Shown: positions 1 through 26,000 of the stretch, in pieces | Layout: the number at the start of each line of letters is the position of its first letter | How positions within the stretch are numbered: the stretch's first letter is position 1 | Notes under the pieces: model-generated | The model's input: only the letters and a program-made list of their open reading frames with translations | Database searches by the model: none | What the model was told of the DNA's origin: nothing | Program-made: the position numbers and the translations under genes | Assembly: GCF_032854445.1 (NCBI RefSeq) | Contig: NC_088307.1 | Coordinates: forward strand, 5,580,001 to 5,644,000 | From: Liolophura sinensis | Lineage: Eukaryota; Mollusca; Polyplacophora; Chitonida; Chitonidae | Reading direction: 5' to 3' | Length of the DNA: 64,000 bases

Positions 1-166
1 GGGGTGCGCGGGCAACTCCAGGTAAAGGAGTTAAACCAGTGGTATCGGTTCTAGATCATTTTGGGTAGATAAAGAAATACCCAAATAACATGATTTTCCT
101 ACCAGTTTGAAACACCACTCTTGTTGTTGCTAAATTGAAAATATATCTCCCCATATTTTACAAAGG

Positions 167-420
167 GGCCTCCGTGGCTCAGTTGGTTAGCGAAGCGTAA
201 TGACCAAGGAGCCTCTCATCAATGTGGTCCCTGTGAGTTCAAGTCCAGTTCATGCTGGCTTCCTCTCCGGCCATAAATGGGAAGGTCTGACAGCAACCTG
301 TGGATGGTTGTGGGTTTCCAACAGACTTTGCTCGGTTTCCTCCCATCATTCTGGCCGCCGTCATATAAGTGAAGTATTCTTGAGTATGGCATAAAACACC
401 CAGCAAATACATAAATAAAT
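167..420 (+). mobile_element. SINE family A, near full length
   Basis: The head is tRNA-like: an A-box-like TGGCTCAGTTGG and a B-box-like GAGTTCAAGTCCAG. A body follows with GTGGGTTTCC and TAAGTGAAGTATTCTTGAGT, then the AACACCCAGCAAATA segment and an (AAAT)n tail. Relatives occur throughout the window in both orientations. Confidence 0.85.
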
Positions 421-570
421 CATATTTTAGAAGTACACAGTAGTTTGCCCTTTTTTTGGCTGAATTTAGCCCTTTTGGAAGATCTATTTCTGAATAACTT
501 GACTTTCACATTCTGAAAAATTTACTCAAATTTAGACGTTTCCTTTGTCTTGCTGAAAGTAGAAGTATTT

Positions 571-637
571 CCTGCCACCATAATGCTGGCTGTTCTTGAG
601 TACAGCATAAAACACCAGTCAAATAAATAAATAAAGT
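571..637 (+). mobile_element. SINE family A, 3' fragment
   Basis: Only the 3' body is left: CCACCATAATGCTGGCTG, the TTCTTGAGTACAGCATAAAA stretch and the (AAAT)n tail. Confidence 0.7.
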
Positions 638-876
638 TAAGGTATTTTCAAATAGTTTTGCCACTGTGACTCACTGTTGCCCCCAGAAAAAAACAAAAGA
701 GAAGTCTCTCTCAGAGAACCTTTCGTTATATAACCCATTATTATTGAAATATCCCAGTACCAAGATGAGATACCAGTTCCTCATTAGGATCATTTGAGGG
801 CATGAAGGAATCCTCGCACATTAACAGCTATGAGACAACACTTTTCAAACTTTCCACCTGGGTTTGTGTTTTGTAG

Positions 877-14736
<13,860 letters not shown>

Positions 14737-14749
14737 AACTGAACAGAGA

Positions 14750-14755
14750 AATAAA
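14750..14755 (+). promoter_or_regulatory. Poly(A) signal AATAAA, proximal, DNMT1
   Basis: This AATAAA lies 14 bases after the TGA of DNMT1. It would give an extremely short 3' UTR and could serve as a proximal site. Confidence 0.4.
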
Positions 14756-15290
14756 GCCAATAATGAATCTATTTTTTTAATGGCTGAACTAATGAAAAAA
14801 CGAATCTAACAGAGCAGAATGAATTTTAAAAATATTTACAGACCTACATGAAATTTGTACAGTCTTTTGCTCCACCAGTCAGCCTATTTAAGATGTGGCA
14901 AGGTTTAAATTATCAGATACCTGTCATGTCAGTCATTGTCATCAAGAATTGTGAAGTAATGCATTGTGATTGATGTTGAATGTCTCTTTTATTTGCCACA
15001 AATTAACTTGTTTTATCATGCCATTTTCAAGTTAAATGTTTATCTCAAATGTTTTATGCCCAGCAAATTTCTTGACATCTGATATATTCTGAATGCATTT
15101 TAAATTTTACTTTAAAATCACAATATTTACTTTCAGTGAATACAATGAATTTTTAATCAGGATAGTGCTTTTATAATCTGTGTCTCATGCAAGCAGATAT
15201 TATTGCTCTTAACTTTAATCCTGAATCGCTTTTTCTCATTTATTTGTCTTTCTATAACTGTAAAAGAATTTAACTTTATTTTTAGAGCCA

Positions 15291-15296
15291 AATAAA
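15291..15296 (+). promoter_or_regulatory. Poly(A) signal AATAAA, distal, DNMT1
   Basis: This second AATAAA lies about 555 bases after the DNMT1 stop, in AT-rich sequence free of repeats. It is the more plausible 3' end of the mRNA and would place the 3' UTR at about 14737-15315. Confidence 0.45.
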
Positions 15297-15644
15297 TGAA
15301 AACCAGAATTTAGGCTTCATGAAGTGTTTTCACAGTTGGTAGTTTTAACAGGAATACCTTTTGATGAAAAGTCAAATTAAAGCCGATACACCTGCAGATT
15401 TTGTAGTTGCTTGCATAAGGAATAGATTTTCTTCACCAGTGCTTCACTCCCACCTTGTACTTGGTGCAGCCATCATTTGATGAAATAAATCACATGATTT
15501 GGGCAGTTCATTTTGTTTGTTGATACATTTTTTAGTCTGTTCCTGCGCTCTTTCAGTTGGAGTGGCAATAACTGTTCAGCTGCTTTTGACGTGGTCTTAC
15601 ATGACGTTTCGGAGATCATTCACCTGCAACCAATATGGTATACA

Positions 15645-15790
15645 CAGTGATCTTGATCACCTGTGTCACCTGTGGGGGACAGATGAGTCACCTGAGGGGG
15701 GCAGATGAGTCACTGGGGGGGGGGGGGGGGGAGCAGATGAGTCATGTGGGGGTGGGGGGGGGCAGATGAGTCACGTGGGGGGGAGTTTCT
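15645..15790 (+). repeat. G-run minisatellite with four TGAGTCA motifs
   Basis: GCAGATGAGTCA is repeated with G runs of 5 to about 16 between copies. TGAGTCA, the AP-1 consensus, occurs at 15684, 15706, 15738 and 15767. The last copy runs into CACGTG at 15772-15777. The G runs could form a quadruplex. Confidence 0.9.
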
Positions 15791-15834
15791 CAATTGACTG
15801 CCAAAGGCTTGTGGTTTTCTCCAGGAACTTGTGA

Positions 15835-16260
15835 ATTGGTTTCTTCGTGGATCTGAGTGGTTTCTTTTATCCAGCTTATGTCAGGAGGGTTATAATGTAC
15901 CTGTCAAGGTGTAATGGTTTCCTTATGGCTCTGAGTGGTTTCCTCTTCCTACTTTATGTCAGGAGGTATATCATGTACTTCTAAAGCCGTGCCAGTTTCC
16001 ACTCCCAGCTTTTGTCAGGAAGTTCACAGGAATTTCATGCTCTGTCAAGATGTGATATTTTCCTTTGGCTCTCGGGTTTCCTTTACCCAGTTTGTCAGGA
16101 GATTTATCATATACCTGTCGAGGTGTTATGGTTTCCTCATGGCTGTGATTGGTTTCTTTGCCCAGCTTTTGTCAGGAGGGTTATGCTGTGTCAAGCTGTG
16201 ATGGTTTCCTCACAACTGATTGGTTTCCTCCATACAGCATGTAGCAGGAAGCTTACCTGA
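15835..16260 (+). repeat. Imperfect ~80-bp tandem repeat, about five copies
   Basis: Phrases such as TGGTTTCCTCATGGCTCTGA, then TTGGTTTCCT..CCCAGCTTTTGTCAGGA and a run to TGTCAAGGTGTGATGG recur about every 80 bases with many changes. Confidence 0.7.
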
Positions 16261-16424
16261 TGCTGGCTTCGCTTTCCCACACAACTGTGAGCAATTATGC
16301 GGGCATACATTACTAAACATGGCATGACACACTGGTCTAATCCATGTACCCTACCGTAAATAAAACTGACAACAATTCACTACACTCTGTTAATGTATAT
16401 TGTATTTGAGGATGCTTTATAGCC

Positions 16425-16560
16425 ATTTGTGGGCAGTCTGACATTTGTTGAAGGCCACATGGCTTTCACCAATATGAAATATAGGGCCTACATTTCCTCC
16501 AACCCATAAAACTGACTGCCATCAGATAAGTGAGAAATTCTTTTGTAGAACATAAATCTT
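16425..16560 (+). mobile_element. Degenerate SINE-like repeat (family A relative)
   Basis: TTTCCTCCAACCCATAAAAC, then TGACTGCCATCAGATAAGTG and AGAAATTC match other decayed copies at 46112-46262 and 63105-63215. Confidence 0.45.
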
Positions 16561-16677
16561 CGACATCTCTGCAGTGTGTTCAGTAGTTTTTCCTCAAATT
16601 TTTCTTTTTTTTTTTGCAATTTTGTCAGTGCCAAAAATATATATGTAATTATGTATAGAATGAAATATAGAATTCCA

Positions 16678-16755
16678 ACTGCAGTTTCAAACGTCTTGTT
16701 CTAATTCTTCACTTTTTATTCGTCTTGATAAGAACAAGACGTTTGAAACTGTAGT
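16678..16755. repeat. Inverted repeat with 25-bp arms and 28-nt loop
   Basis: The left arm (16678-16702) contains CAGTTTCAAACGTCTTGTTC. The right arm (16731-16755) is its reverse complement with one mismatch (G versus A near the base). The loop is 28 nt. Transcription from either strand would give a strong hairpin. I see no gene around it. Confidence 0.9.
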
Positions 16756-17260
16756 CAGATTATGAAGATGTAGGAAGTTGAGAAGGCTTAATTATTTGAT
16801 ATTTTTATTCTATCATTTCTCCACATCAGAAAGATCTTACTTTTATACCTCCATGTGTGTGTTCATATCCAGTCTCCATATGGTTTGGTGAGAGATTGAG
16901 GCAGCTAAAAACTGAGATCATCCCCAAGGAAACAATGTAAAAATGGTACAAGCAAGCATAGGCCTATAAAGGAAGCTGTTGTGTAGGGCAGTGATTACGT
17001 AACAACTGTCACCGCAGAGTTACTGCTACTACGCTTCGCTAGTGATAGCTAGAGCTTTTTCAATTGCGCAACGCAGTATTCGTGTGTGTGCAAACAGTGT
17101 TTTGAATACTTTTTGTTGAATGGAACATAAAATACAATAAAATTTAGCTCAGAATATTTGTTACGTAGGGCCAGGGCAATCGAACATTTCTGACAGCTGC
17201 AGTAAATTGACCCACTTTTGGGGATCTACGGTACCCTTATTTCCGATGCGGATTAGGCCT

Positions 17261-17285
17261 AGACCAAAATCAAGATGGCGGTGAA
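17261..17285 (+). promoter_or_regulatory. YY1-type motif overlapping the start codon
   Basis: CAAGATGGCGG at 17272-17282 matches the YY1 core AAnATGGCGG and includes the ATG of the WW/CUE gene. In animals YY1 sites at or just after transcription starts often include the initiator ATG, so the 5' UTR may be very short. Confidence 0.5.
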
Positions 17286-20010
17286 CCAGAAAAACATCCG
17301 TTGGGTTCCCCCTCTGCCAGCTGGTTGGGAAGCCAAATATGACCCAACACAGAAACGCTAGTAAGATTTGTGTTTGTTTCTAATTGAAATTGAAAAATGT
17401 TTTTAAGGTGTTAGTACGATCGTTTGAATTAGTGACAGCTTTGTCAATTTTCTCACCGGTCGTCATCATCGAAGGTCCAGATTTCGTTCGTAAACAGCTG
17501 ACCATTACGTTTGATTTACATGAAACTTAGAAGATTAATTCATTGAGATGTGACAGCTTGCTCATACAAGCTATGTTAATTTGTATTTTATCTTTTTCTG
17601 GCGAAGAAGAACCTTTCAGATGAAGTGTTACTGTTAATGCTGAACATTGCGAAATACGGTACTTGTAGGCTAACGTTGCGAAATTACCATTCGCTTACTG
17701 CACGTCTAGTACAACCAGCCTAACAAATGAATTTGCTAGGCCTAGTTGCAAATACATTACGTTGATTCAAGTTGTGCAGCCACTCGAATTTCAATGCAAA
17801 ACGTTCTCTAATGAGGCGTAATCGCTGAAGAAGCATATTTTTCACGCGTTTCTTTAAATATAAACAACATTTGCACGGTACACAAAATCTCACTGCTACT
17901 GCTAATGCTAATGTATTCAAATGCTTACATGTATCTCATTGAGAACTGTCATTGATAAGCTCGCATTTTCGCATTATCTCCTTTTTCTGAAAAGTTTTCC
18001 TACTTTTTTTTTGCCCCACAGCAACCATAAAACAGTTAATTTTAGGTAAAGGCAGCAGATTAAAATACAACTCTTCTGTGCAGAGATGGAGCAATATATC
18101 CTATGACATTTCAATCATGTTCCGCATTTCGTTACATGTTTCTTTTAACACTCTTCGGGACCGGTAGATCCAGGATCAATCCTTGATCGAGTCACACCTA
18201 AGACTTTAAAAGAGGAAGTTGTAACTTCCTCGCTTGGCATTCAGCATGAAGGGGATAGTGCAACGACTGGTTGACCCTTATCAGTATAATGGCTCGGGCG
18301 GGGCGGCTTACTTGCCTTCGGTAAGTCGTCTCAGTGAAGCAGCACTAGATAAAAGAGCGGTGGAAATCTGTCCTGCTACAAGGAGGCACATTACACGTAC
18401 ATGCACCCTAAGGATTCCTTCGGCGTCATATGACTGAAAAATTGTTGAGTATGACGTTAAACCCCAAGCACTCACTCACTCTTTTAACACTTGTCCAGGG
18501 TTCATAGACTTCAAAATGTTAACTACCCTATAAGAAATATTGGGCTTTTTTTCAAGGTCGTTTTGAGTATTTTTCATATCTGACTGTTCTGTATTAATGC
18601 CATATTCAGTTTTTGAAAATATCTAACTACCTTAGGCCAAAATTAAAATATTTTTTGCTTGATGTTACAAGCCCTTTTTAACAGAAGAGGATAGGAAGGT
18701 CTTCTGCAATCTGTTTCAATTTCCCTAAATTTCCTAATTTTAATTAAACATTGTGAGATTTTGGGAATTCTTCCTTCATGTGAAGGATCAAACATTTATT
18801 CTGCCCTCAATACATCATTTGATGTACCTGCTTGTCTAAAAGTATGAAGAGTGTAAACACCCAAGTCAGCCTTAGCTCAGATCACCAGCTTTGACCTAAT
18901 TTATACTGTCCAGAACATTTATGCATGAGGACAAGGAGAGCCAAAATCATGTTGTGTTGCTTGAAGATTAAAGGATGAAATATATCAGCTTTGTGTTTGT
19001 ATATGAACTTTCCTGCATCTGAAATGGACCTGTCCTTTCTATTGTCACTACCATTATTTCCACTTCACAACAATGTATCAGTAAACAGATACAGATTCTA
19101 TCCACGGAAGCATCTGGCAGTGATGATATCAATGACAGTTCAGGAAATTATACCAATATATTCCCAGCTACATGCTCCCTTGCATAGAATTTTTGACTGG
19201 TAGAAAAGCTATCCACACACCTGACCTTGACCTTGTGATCAAAACCACACTGTTTTGATCACCTGTAAACAGAGTGACATTTCAAACGAGTAGTAGTTAA
19301 ATGAAGTAAAATAAAAAAAATTTGGCATCTGTTAAAAAAATAATTTCAGTTGGGGCTTTTTGAAGGGTCGGTTGCGTAGTATTGAACATAAAATATTTGA
19401 ATTTTGGCTCTATAGAATTAAGACAAAGTAATATTACACCTTTCTGGAGGGTGACATCCACCGAATTACATAGAGGTGAGAATAAACCGGTAGCTGATAG
19501 GTGACTGACAGGAGAGATTATGATGGGATGATTGGTATGCTGGGAGGAGTGCGTGGCGTGAACACGTAGTCAAAATAAAGACGTCCTGCGCTCTACATAT
19601 TTCACAAGAAGTGTCTTTTTTTCAGAACATGAGTTTTACTGAAATATATTCAGTTTTTCTCTAGCTTATAGCATACTTATAAATACTTATTCTGTATTTT
19701 GAATCTCTTAACTATCGTTTAATGGTCGTTAAGGTCGCCGTCAATGAACTCCTGCTTGTGGCTGCGCTCCAGTAGTGCATATAGGAAAGGAGTGAGGTGG
19801 AGAGATTTTTAGGTGGTCATATTTAAAAATGTCTCACTTTTTACTTTTTTCAAGAGTCCACAAATCATCTTGCTTATGTACAGTAGGCTTTCATGCACTG
19901 AACTTTTTGTTCCTCTCAGCTTCTTCGTTGATCACACCACGAAGAAGACCACCTGGGATGACCCTCGGTTCATTCGCGGCCCTCCGATTCAGCAGCAGCC
20001 TCCTGCTCAG
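17275..20010 (+). CDS. WW domain exons of the WW/CUE gene
   Basis: Exon 17275-17360 opens with ATG in a YY1-type context and encodes LPAGWEAKYDPTQKR. It ends after TA of a Tyr codon that exon 19920-20010 completes. That exon gives FFVDHTTKKTTWDDPR, then a Gly-Pro-Gln-rich hinge. Both signature tryptophans, the aromatic pair and the terminal Pro of a WW fold are present. Confidence 0.92.
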
Positions 20011-23000
20011 GTAATTTTAGATAGACTGAACGATTGATTATGGTTTAATGTCCAGGTGATTTTAGAGTACAGTACTAACTAGTGTACTTCAACAGTGGTT
20101 AGGAATTAAGACTAGTCATGTCTGACTTTCTGTCTTTTCACATCTTGTTGGAAACTGACACCAGCAGCGAAACAGTATTTAATGAATTTTTACTGAATCC
20201 ATCTTGAAAAAACTCTTTGTTGAATGTAACCCAATCCTGTCCAAAAAAAAAGATAGTGTTGATCAACTAAGAAATATTTTTCTGGCCACAGGTAATTAAA
20301 TAACAGAATCATTAAAGTTGTGAGTAAAATAAAAGATAAAACTTCTTTCAGAATCTTGATAAAACCTTTAGAGTACCTTAATCCTTCAAACAAACAAAAA
20401 ACAAATTTCAGTGCATTTTATGCAGATTTTTAATTTGAATTTGGAGACAAAACTACAATGGTTGGATAGATCGTCTCAGGGATTCACGAAAAAGTGTAAT
20501 TTTATTCCGTCTACACTGCCTTCAGAATATGCTTGAATAAACAACCTTGCAAACAAGGTTGCAGAAGCACAGACTACAGTAAAAGCCCTTAATGCAGAGG
20601 ATAGGTTCCAGCCATGCCAAACAAACTTATTTTTAATGATGGCCTCATTACCTTCATAATCAATGATTATGGCTTAACACCATTTTGGCCAGTTTAGGAG
20701 TCATATTATGGTGGTTCAGTACATGTGTAAGTGTAAATGTGTTTTTTTTGTGTACATGCATCGCATTCAGAGGATGGAAGGCCATGAAGGAAAGTAGTTG
20801 TGCATCATTGTTTGGCATGTGAAACTACAAGCAAGTAATGTTCATTGAACAATACCTTTTTGACCTCCAATAAAGAGCCCTACTCTATAAAGTTTTTATT
20901 GGGGATTTGAATGGAATTTTTTTTCTCACAGTGTTAATTTCTTTAAATCTGTATTTGTTTCAATAAACAGTATATAAAAAAAAAAAAATACATCTCCAGA
21001 CTGACTGAACCTATTTTTATCTGATAGTCCAGTTACGGTCAACAAAGAATTTTTTAAGTCTGGCCTGAGGTGGTATTCTCTGCACTGCAATCATATAAGT
21101 AAAGGTATTCTTGATTATACCGTTTAAAATACCAATCATACAAAAATATTTTCATATACCCTTTTCTCCTGAGAGAAAAATTTAAAAAAAAAATGTTAAA
21201 GACCATATTTACCAATTAGTTTTGACTCTCTTTCATCTGATTTTGACATCATTTTATGGGTTTTTGTTCTCCTTCAAACACCTGTTAGTTACCTTGGTGA
21301 TAAAGCACTGTATAAAAGTATTATGGCTTTTTCACCCTCCAGCTAAGATAAAGAAAAGAGTATGAGAGGCAGACCTAAACTAAAGAGTGTTACTCATTCA
21401 AAATGTCCTGAGTTTAAGACTTTACTTATCATAATGTAATTATACTCTTTTTGTATTTAAAATTTGGATTCGGGAGCTGGCATATTTTTTAAATCCTGTC
21501 AGATGGCGCTAGTGTGAAGCAGGACCTTGCTCCATTATTACTACAACAATGGACTGTAGTGCAGTCAATTTTGATTGTAACGCCTGTCTGTCTTTAATGT
21601 GATATCATGTTGATGAGCTAAGAAAGGAACCTTGGACATCAAAAAATGATGTCAGGGTCCTGCTGTTAGGCATTTGACAGGTCCCCGTGAGCACAAAGCG
21701 GAAGTTTTAACACCATGGTGTGTTTTTTTCACAAAAGTGGACATGTGTTGCCATGAACATTGATTGTGGACAGGCCAATTGTATTAGCCACTGCACATGA
21801 TGTTGTGTACTTCACCGCAAACACCTTACCTTTATATCTGGTCTTGTCACTTTGCAACTAATATGTGATACGCTTTCACCTTATAACACACTCAAGGTAC
21901 ACGTGTTACTTAAGATGACACACTTTACCTGAGTCTGCTGTCTATTAACAACTAAGACCATGTTTTATAAGCTGTAGCTCATAAGTTGGCCTCGTATAAA
22001 CCATGGGATAGGTACGTGTTATGGGAAAATTATTAAGGATAAGGTATGTGTAGAAGTGTATGTGGATTATTATCGGTTCCAATGTCTTGTGTGACCAGAT
22101 CCTATTCATTGTGGACTAGAGAAGGAAGAGCTAGCTATGATCCAGTGATTAATAGAGCTTTGCCTTTCATTCGCTAGGACGCACAAGATGCAGGTTCAAA
22201 CCCGGTCTTGGACAGGTAGTGTGTAGATCCTCTCGCTCTTGAAGCTGTTGGGCCATGGTGACAATAGGTAGTCACTCACGTTTGTGCGGCCGTTTGTGTG
22301 GCTGCTTGTGCAGTCTAACGTTTGCTGAAGACCACTTGTCTTCTGTTATTAACTATGAAATGCTGTATGTATCACAGGTGCTAAAGTCCAGTTGAATTAA
22401 GTTGAAATCCCCTGGTCAATATTTATATTGCCCCTTATCCCCCCAACCCCCCAGCAACCAACCTCTTTTTGTTACCTATGATCAACTGTCACTATACATA
22501 TAATTTTCCTGTCTTTGATTGTCATAACTTGGTAAACACAGATAATTGACAAATGTAAGCTAATTATGATGGCCACCATTTTTTTTTTTATGATCTATTC
22601 TGTAGTAAATTGCTTTCATCGAATAAAGGTAACGTATACTAAATTTGGGCCTCTTCCTGTGTAAAGAAAATCCAAACTGTAACCTGTATCAGTGGCAGAT
22701 GTGGTGATATGCAAATTAAATATCGAGCCTTCTGCAGCCCTCAAAGCAGGTAAATTTTAGACATGCAATGTTCCCTATTACCATGACTACGGTTAGGCCT
22801 TGGCGATTTTAAATTGTTGTTTTACGGGAAGAATGAAAAGTGTGAGTATAAAAACAAAACTTTAAAACTGTTAGTTTGTGGAAGATGTGGACTATCCCAG
22901 TCTTTTTTTCCCTGTTGCAGACATATTTGTATTGACAAACCCTTGACAAACAGAAAAATCATAAAACCATTAAGATCAGACTCATAGAAAAGGTGGATTT

Positions 23001-26000
23001 TCGGTTTTAATTTTATCCATTTTGGGATTTTTATGTATCGACATGCCCGTAAAAGACAAGATAAACTTGGTATGACCTTTGGTATTCTAAACTTGCCTTA
23101 CCCTGAAGCCTGCTTAAACCTTGCTGCCCTTGCTCTATAACGCTTTGCTTGCTTCTTTATCCTATTCCACCAGCACCAGCAGTATGGTTATGGGCAACAT
23201 CAGCATCCCCAGCAACAACAACAGCAACATTATCCACAACAACAACAGCAACATTATCCACAGCAACAATATCATCATCCACAGCAGCAACAAGCGGAGG
23301 CGATTCCCATGAAAACCATGGCGCAGCAGTATATCGCTGGTCAAGGCCAGGGGTTTTATGATCAGGCGGCTCAAAGCTGGCTGCCCACATCTGCAGCTGG
23401 TTCCAACCTGCAGCCATCGCCAAGGAGACAGCCCCAGCAGCTGCAGCAAGTGCAACAGACTTCAGCTACGCAAGAGGAAGAGTCTAGCTTTGTTGAGGTA
23501 TTCCACGTAACTGTTTGTTTGTCAGACTGATATTGTCACAACATGGTTGGGATACTTCGTACAGACTGAGGGCATTCTGAATTTTTAGCAGGAACTATTT
23601 TTCATTTAATATATTTTTTTTTCACACGCTACTGTACTGTAACATGCTATGCAAAGCAGCTGTTGCTAAACCTACATCGACAGGTAAATCGGTGAAGGTA
23701 TTGTCTTTTTGCGGCCAAGTTTGCTCTTCAGGTTATTTCACCAGTAAGTAAGGTCAGTATCATGTATAACTTGCCTCCCCTGCTAACCTTTATCTCCCCT
23801 CTCCCTCTCCCTTGAGTTTTCAGGTTACAAAAGCTGGAAATATGCTCTCTTCTTGAAATAGAGGTAGAAAGTGTGCTTCTTGGTATCTACTCTTAAACAC
23901 TGTAAAATTTGTACGAAATTCACACATATACATGTAGTCAGCTCTAGTCCTCTATGGCTTAACCCAGAAGTTTGGCAGTGGTCAGTTCATGGACCCAGCA
24001 AAGAGAGGTTGTTTCTGCCTGGATCTCTTGAGTTTCATTCGCTTCATGTTTTTTTTAGTATTGCATTAAATGCTAAATATATAAGTACTACAGTGAGACT
24101 TTTCTGATAAGTAAATAATGATCAATACAGATATAATGAGAAATAACGCTTCGTACTGCACTTTAAATATTTGAGTATTGAGTGAAGGGCAAAACACGGC
24201 CAAGTGTTACTGCAATACTCTACTTTGTAAATGATTAAATTGTTCAAGTTTTCATTTGGTGATAAATTGTTACAACTGTAGTAGTTAAAATGGAATGACT
24301 TCTGTGCCAACTTTTGCGTGTCATCACTTCCCCTCAATCCTGTTCACAACTTAAGAAGTATTAGCTAAGGACACTTGCCTTAATACTCCACCTTGGCATT
24401 CAGCATGAAGGGATACTGCAACGACTGGTTGACTTGTATCAGTGTAATGGCTCGGGCAGGGCGGCTTACTTGCCTTCGGTAAGGGGTCTCAGTGAAGTAG
24501 CATTAGATAAAGAGCAGTGAAAATCCGTCCTGCAACAAGGAAGCACATTATATGCACTCTAAGGATTCCTTGGTCGTCATATGACTGAAAAATTGTTAAG
24601 CGCCACGTTAAACCCAAGCACTCACTAAATACTTGCCCCACCTTCAACCGTGGTAAAATGGTGGAGAATCTCAGACAGCTACAATTTGTGTTAGTGAGAA
24701 CTGTGGCAGCATGAAAGAGTAGGAGCTGCTTGTGACTGTTTGAGTCCACAAAAGCCAATAATAGCTTTGTTGTATTTCGGCTGCATCAGATGCCATAAAT
24801 CTTGCACAAAGATTTGTTAGGTCTTTTTGACTCATTTCATGATACAGTTGATGTTTTGACTTACTTTGTCCTAGACATGACTGATGACCTATTCATTTCA
24901 TCACACAGTTGATGTTTTTGACTTGTTTTGTCTTAGACATGACCGATGACCTGTTCATTTCATCACACAGTTGATGTTTTGACTTGTTTTGTCTTTGGCA
25001 TGACCAATGACCTGTTCATTTCATCACACAGTTGATGTTTTGACTTGTTTTGTCTTAGGCATGACCGATGACCTATTCATTTCATCATACAGTTGATGTT
25101 TTGACTTGTTTTGTCTTAGACATGGACCGATGACCTGTTCATTTCATCATACAATTGATGTTTTGACTTGTTTTGTCTTAGACATGACCGATGAGCTGTT
25201 CATTTCATCATACAGTTGATGTTTTGACTAATTTTGTCTTAGACATGACTGATGACCTGTTCATTTCATCATACAGTTGATGTTTTGACGTGTTTTGTCT
25301 TAAGCATGACAGAGACCTATTCATTTCATCACACAGTTGATGTTTTTGACTTGTTTTGTCTTAGGCATGACCGATGCCCTATTCATTTCATCACACAGTT
25401 GATGTTTTTGACTTGTTTTGTCTTAGGCATGACCAATGACCTGTTCATTTCATCACACAGTTGATGTTTTGACTTGTTTTGTCTTAGGCATGACCAATGA
25501 CCTGTTCATTTCATCATACAGTTGATGTTTTGACGTGTTTTGTCTTAAGCATGACAGATGACCTATTCATTTCATCATACAGTTGATGTTTTGACTTGTT
25601 TTGTCTTAGACATGACCGATGACCTGTTCATTTCATCACACAGTTGATGTTTTGACTTGTTTTGTCTTAGACATGACCGATGACCTATTCATTTCATCAC
25701 ACAGTTGATGTTTTGACTTGTTTTGTCTTAGGCATGACCGATGCCCTATTCATTTCATCATACAATTGATGTTTTGACTTGTTTTGTCTTAGGCATGACA
25801 GATGACCTGTTCATTTCATCACACAGTTGATGTTTTGACTTGTTTTGTCTTAGGCATGACCAATGACCTGTTCATTTCATCACACAGTTGATGTTTTGAC
25901 TTGTTTTGTCTTAGGCATGACCGATGACCTGTTCATTTCATCATACAGTTGATGTTTTGACTTGTTTTGTCTTAGACATGACCGATGACCTGTTCATTTC

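Larger units (their letters stand above)
1..876. other. Intron of DNMT1 upstream of its first visible exon
   Basis: No coding exon was found here. The first recognisable DNMT1 exon opens after the acceptor TTTTGTAG ending at 876 and enters in the middle of a codon, so this stretch is intron and earlier exons (RFTS, CXXC and the start of BAH1 in the family) lie left of the window. It holds a near full-length SINE (about 167-420) and a short 3' fragment of the same SINE family (about 571-637). Confidence 0.75.
14737..17274. other. Intergenic region between DNMT1 and the WW/CUE gene
   Basis: It contains the DNMT1 3' UTR (to about 15315), a G-rich minisatellite with TGAGTCA motifs (15645-15790), imperfect ~80-bp repeats (15835-16260), a degenerate SINE-like stretch (16425-16560), a 25-bp hairpin (16678-16755) and the presumed promoter of the next gene. 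I see no coding exon here. The small open frames at 15499-16260 are repeat-derived. Confidence 0.75.
20011..23173. other. Intron 2 of the WW/CUE gene
   Basis: No exon is seen. It holds a MITE-like copy (20395-20590), a decayed SINE tail (about 21065-21150), a tRNA-headed repeat of family C (22125-22350) and a family E repeat (22800-23060). Confidence 0.7.

Noticed and set aside
1-29. Possible DNMT1 exon end at the window start (CAG|GTAAAG at 21)
   Set aside because: The peptide before it does not match the expected BAH1 sequence and the phase does not fit the exon at 877.
23157-23455. Minus-strand open frames of 88 and 97 codons
   Set aside because: They are shadows of the CAA/CAG-rich exon of the WW/CUE gene.
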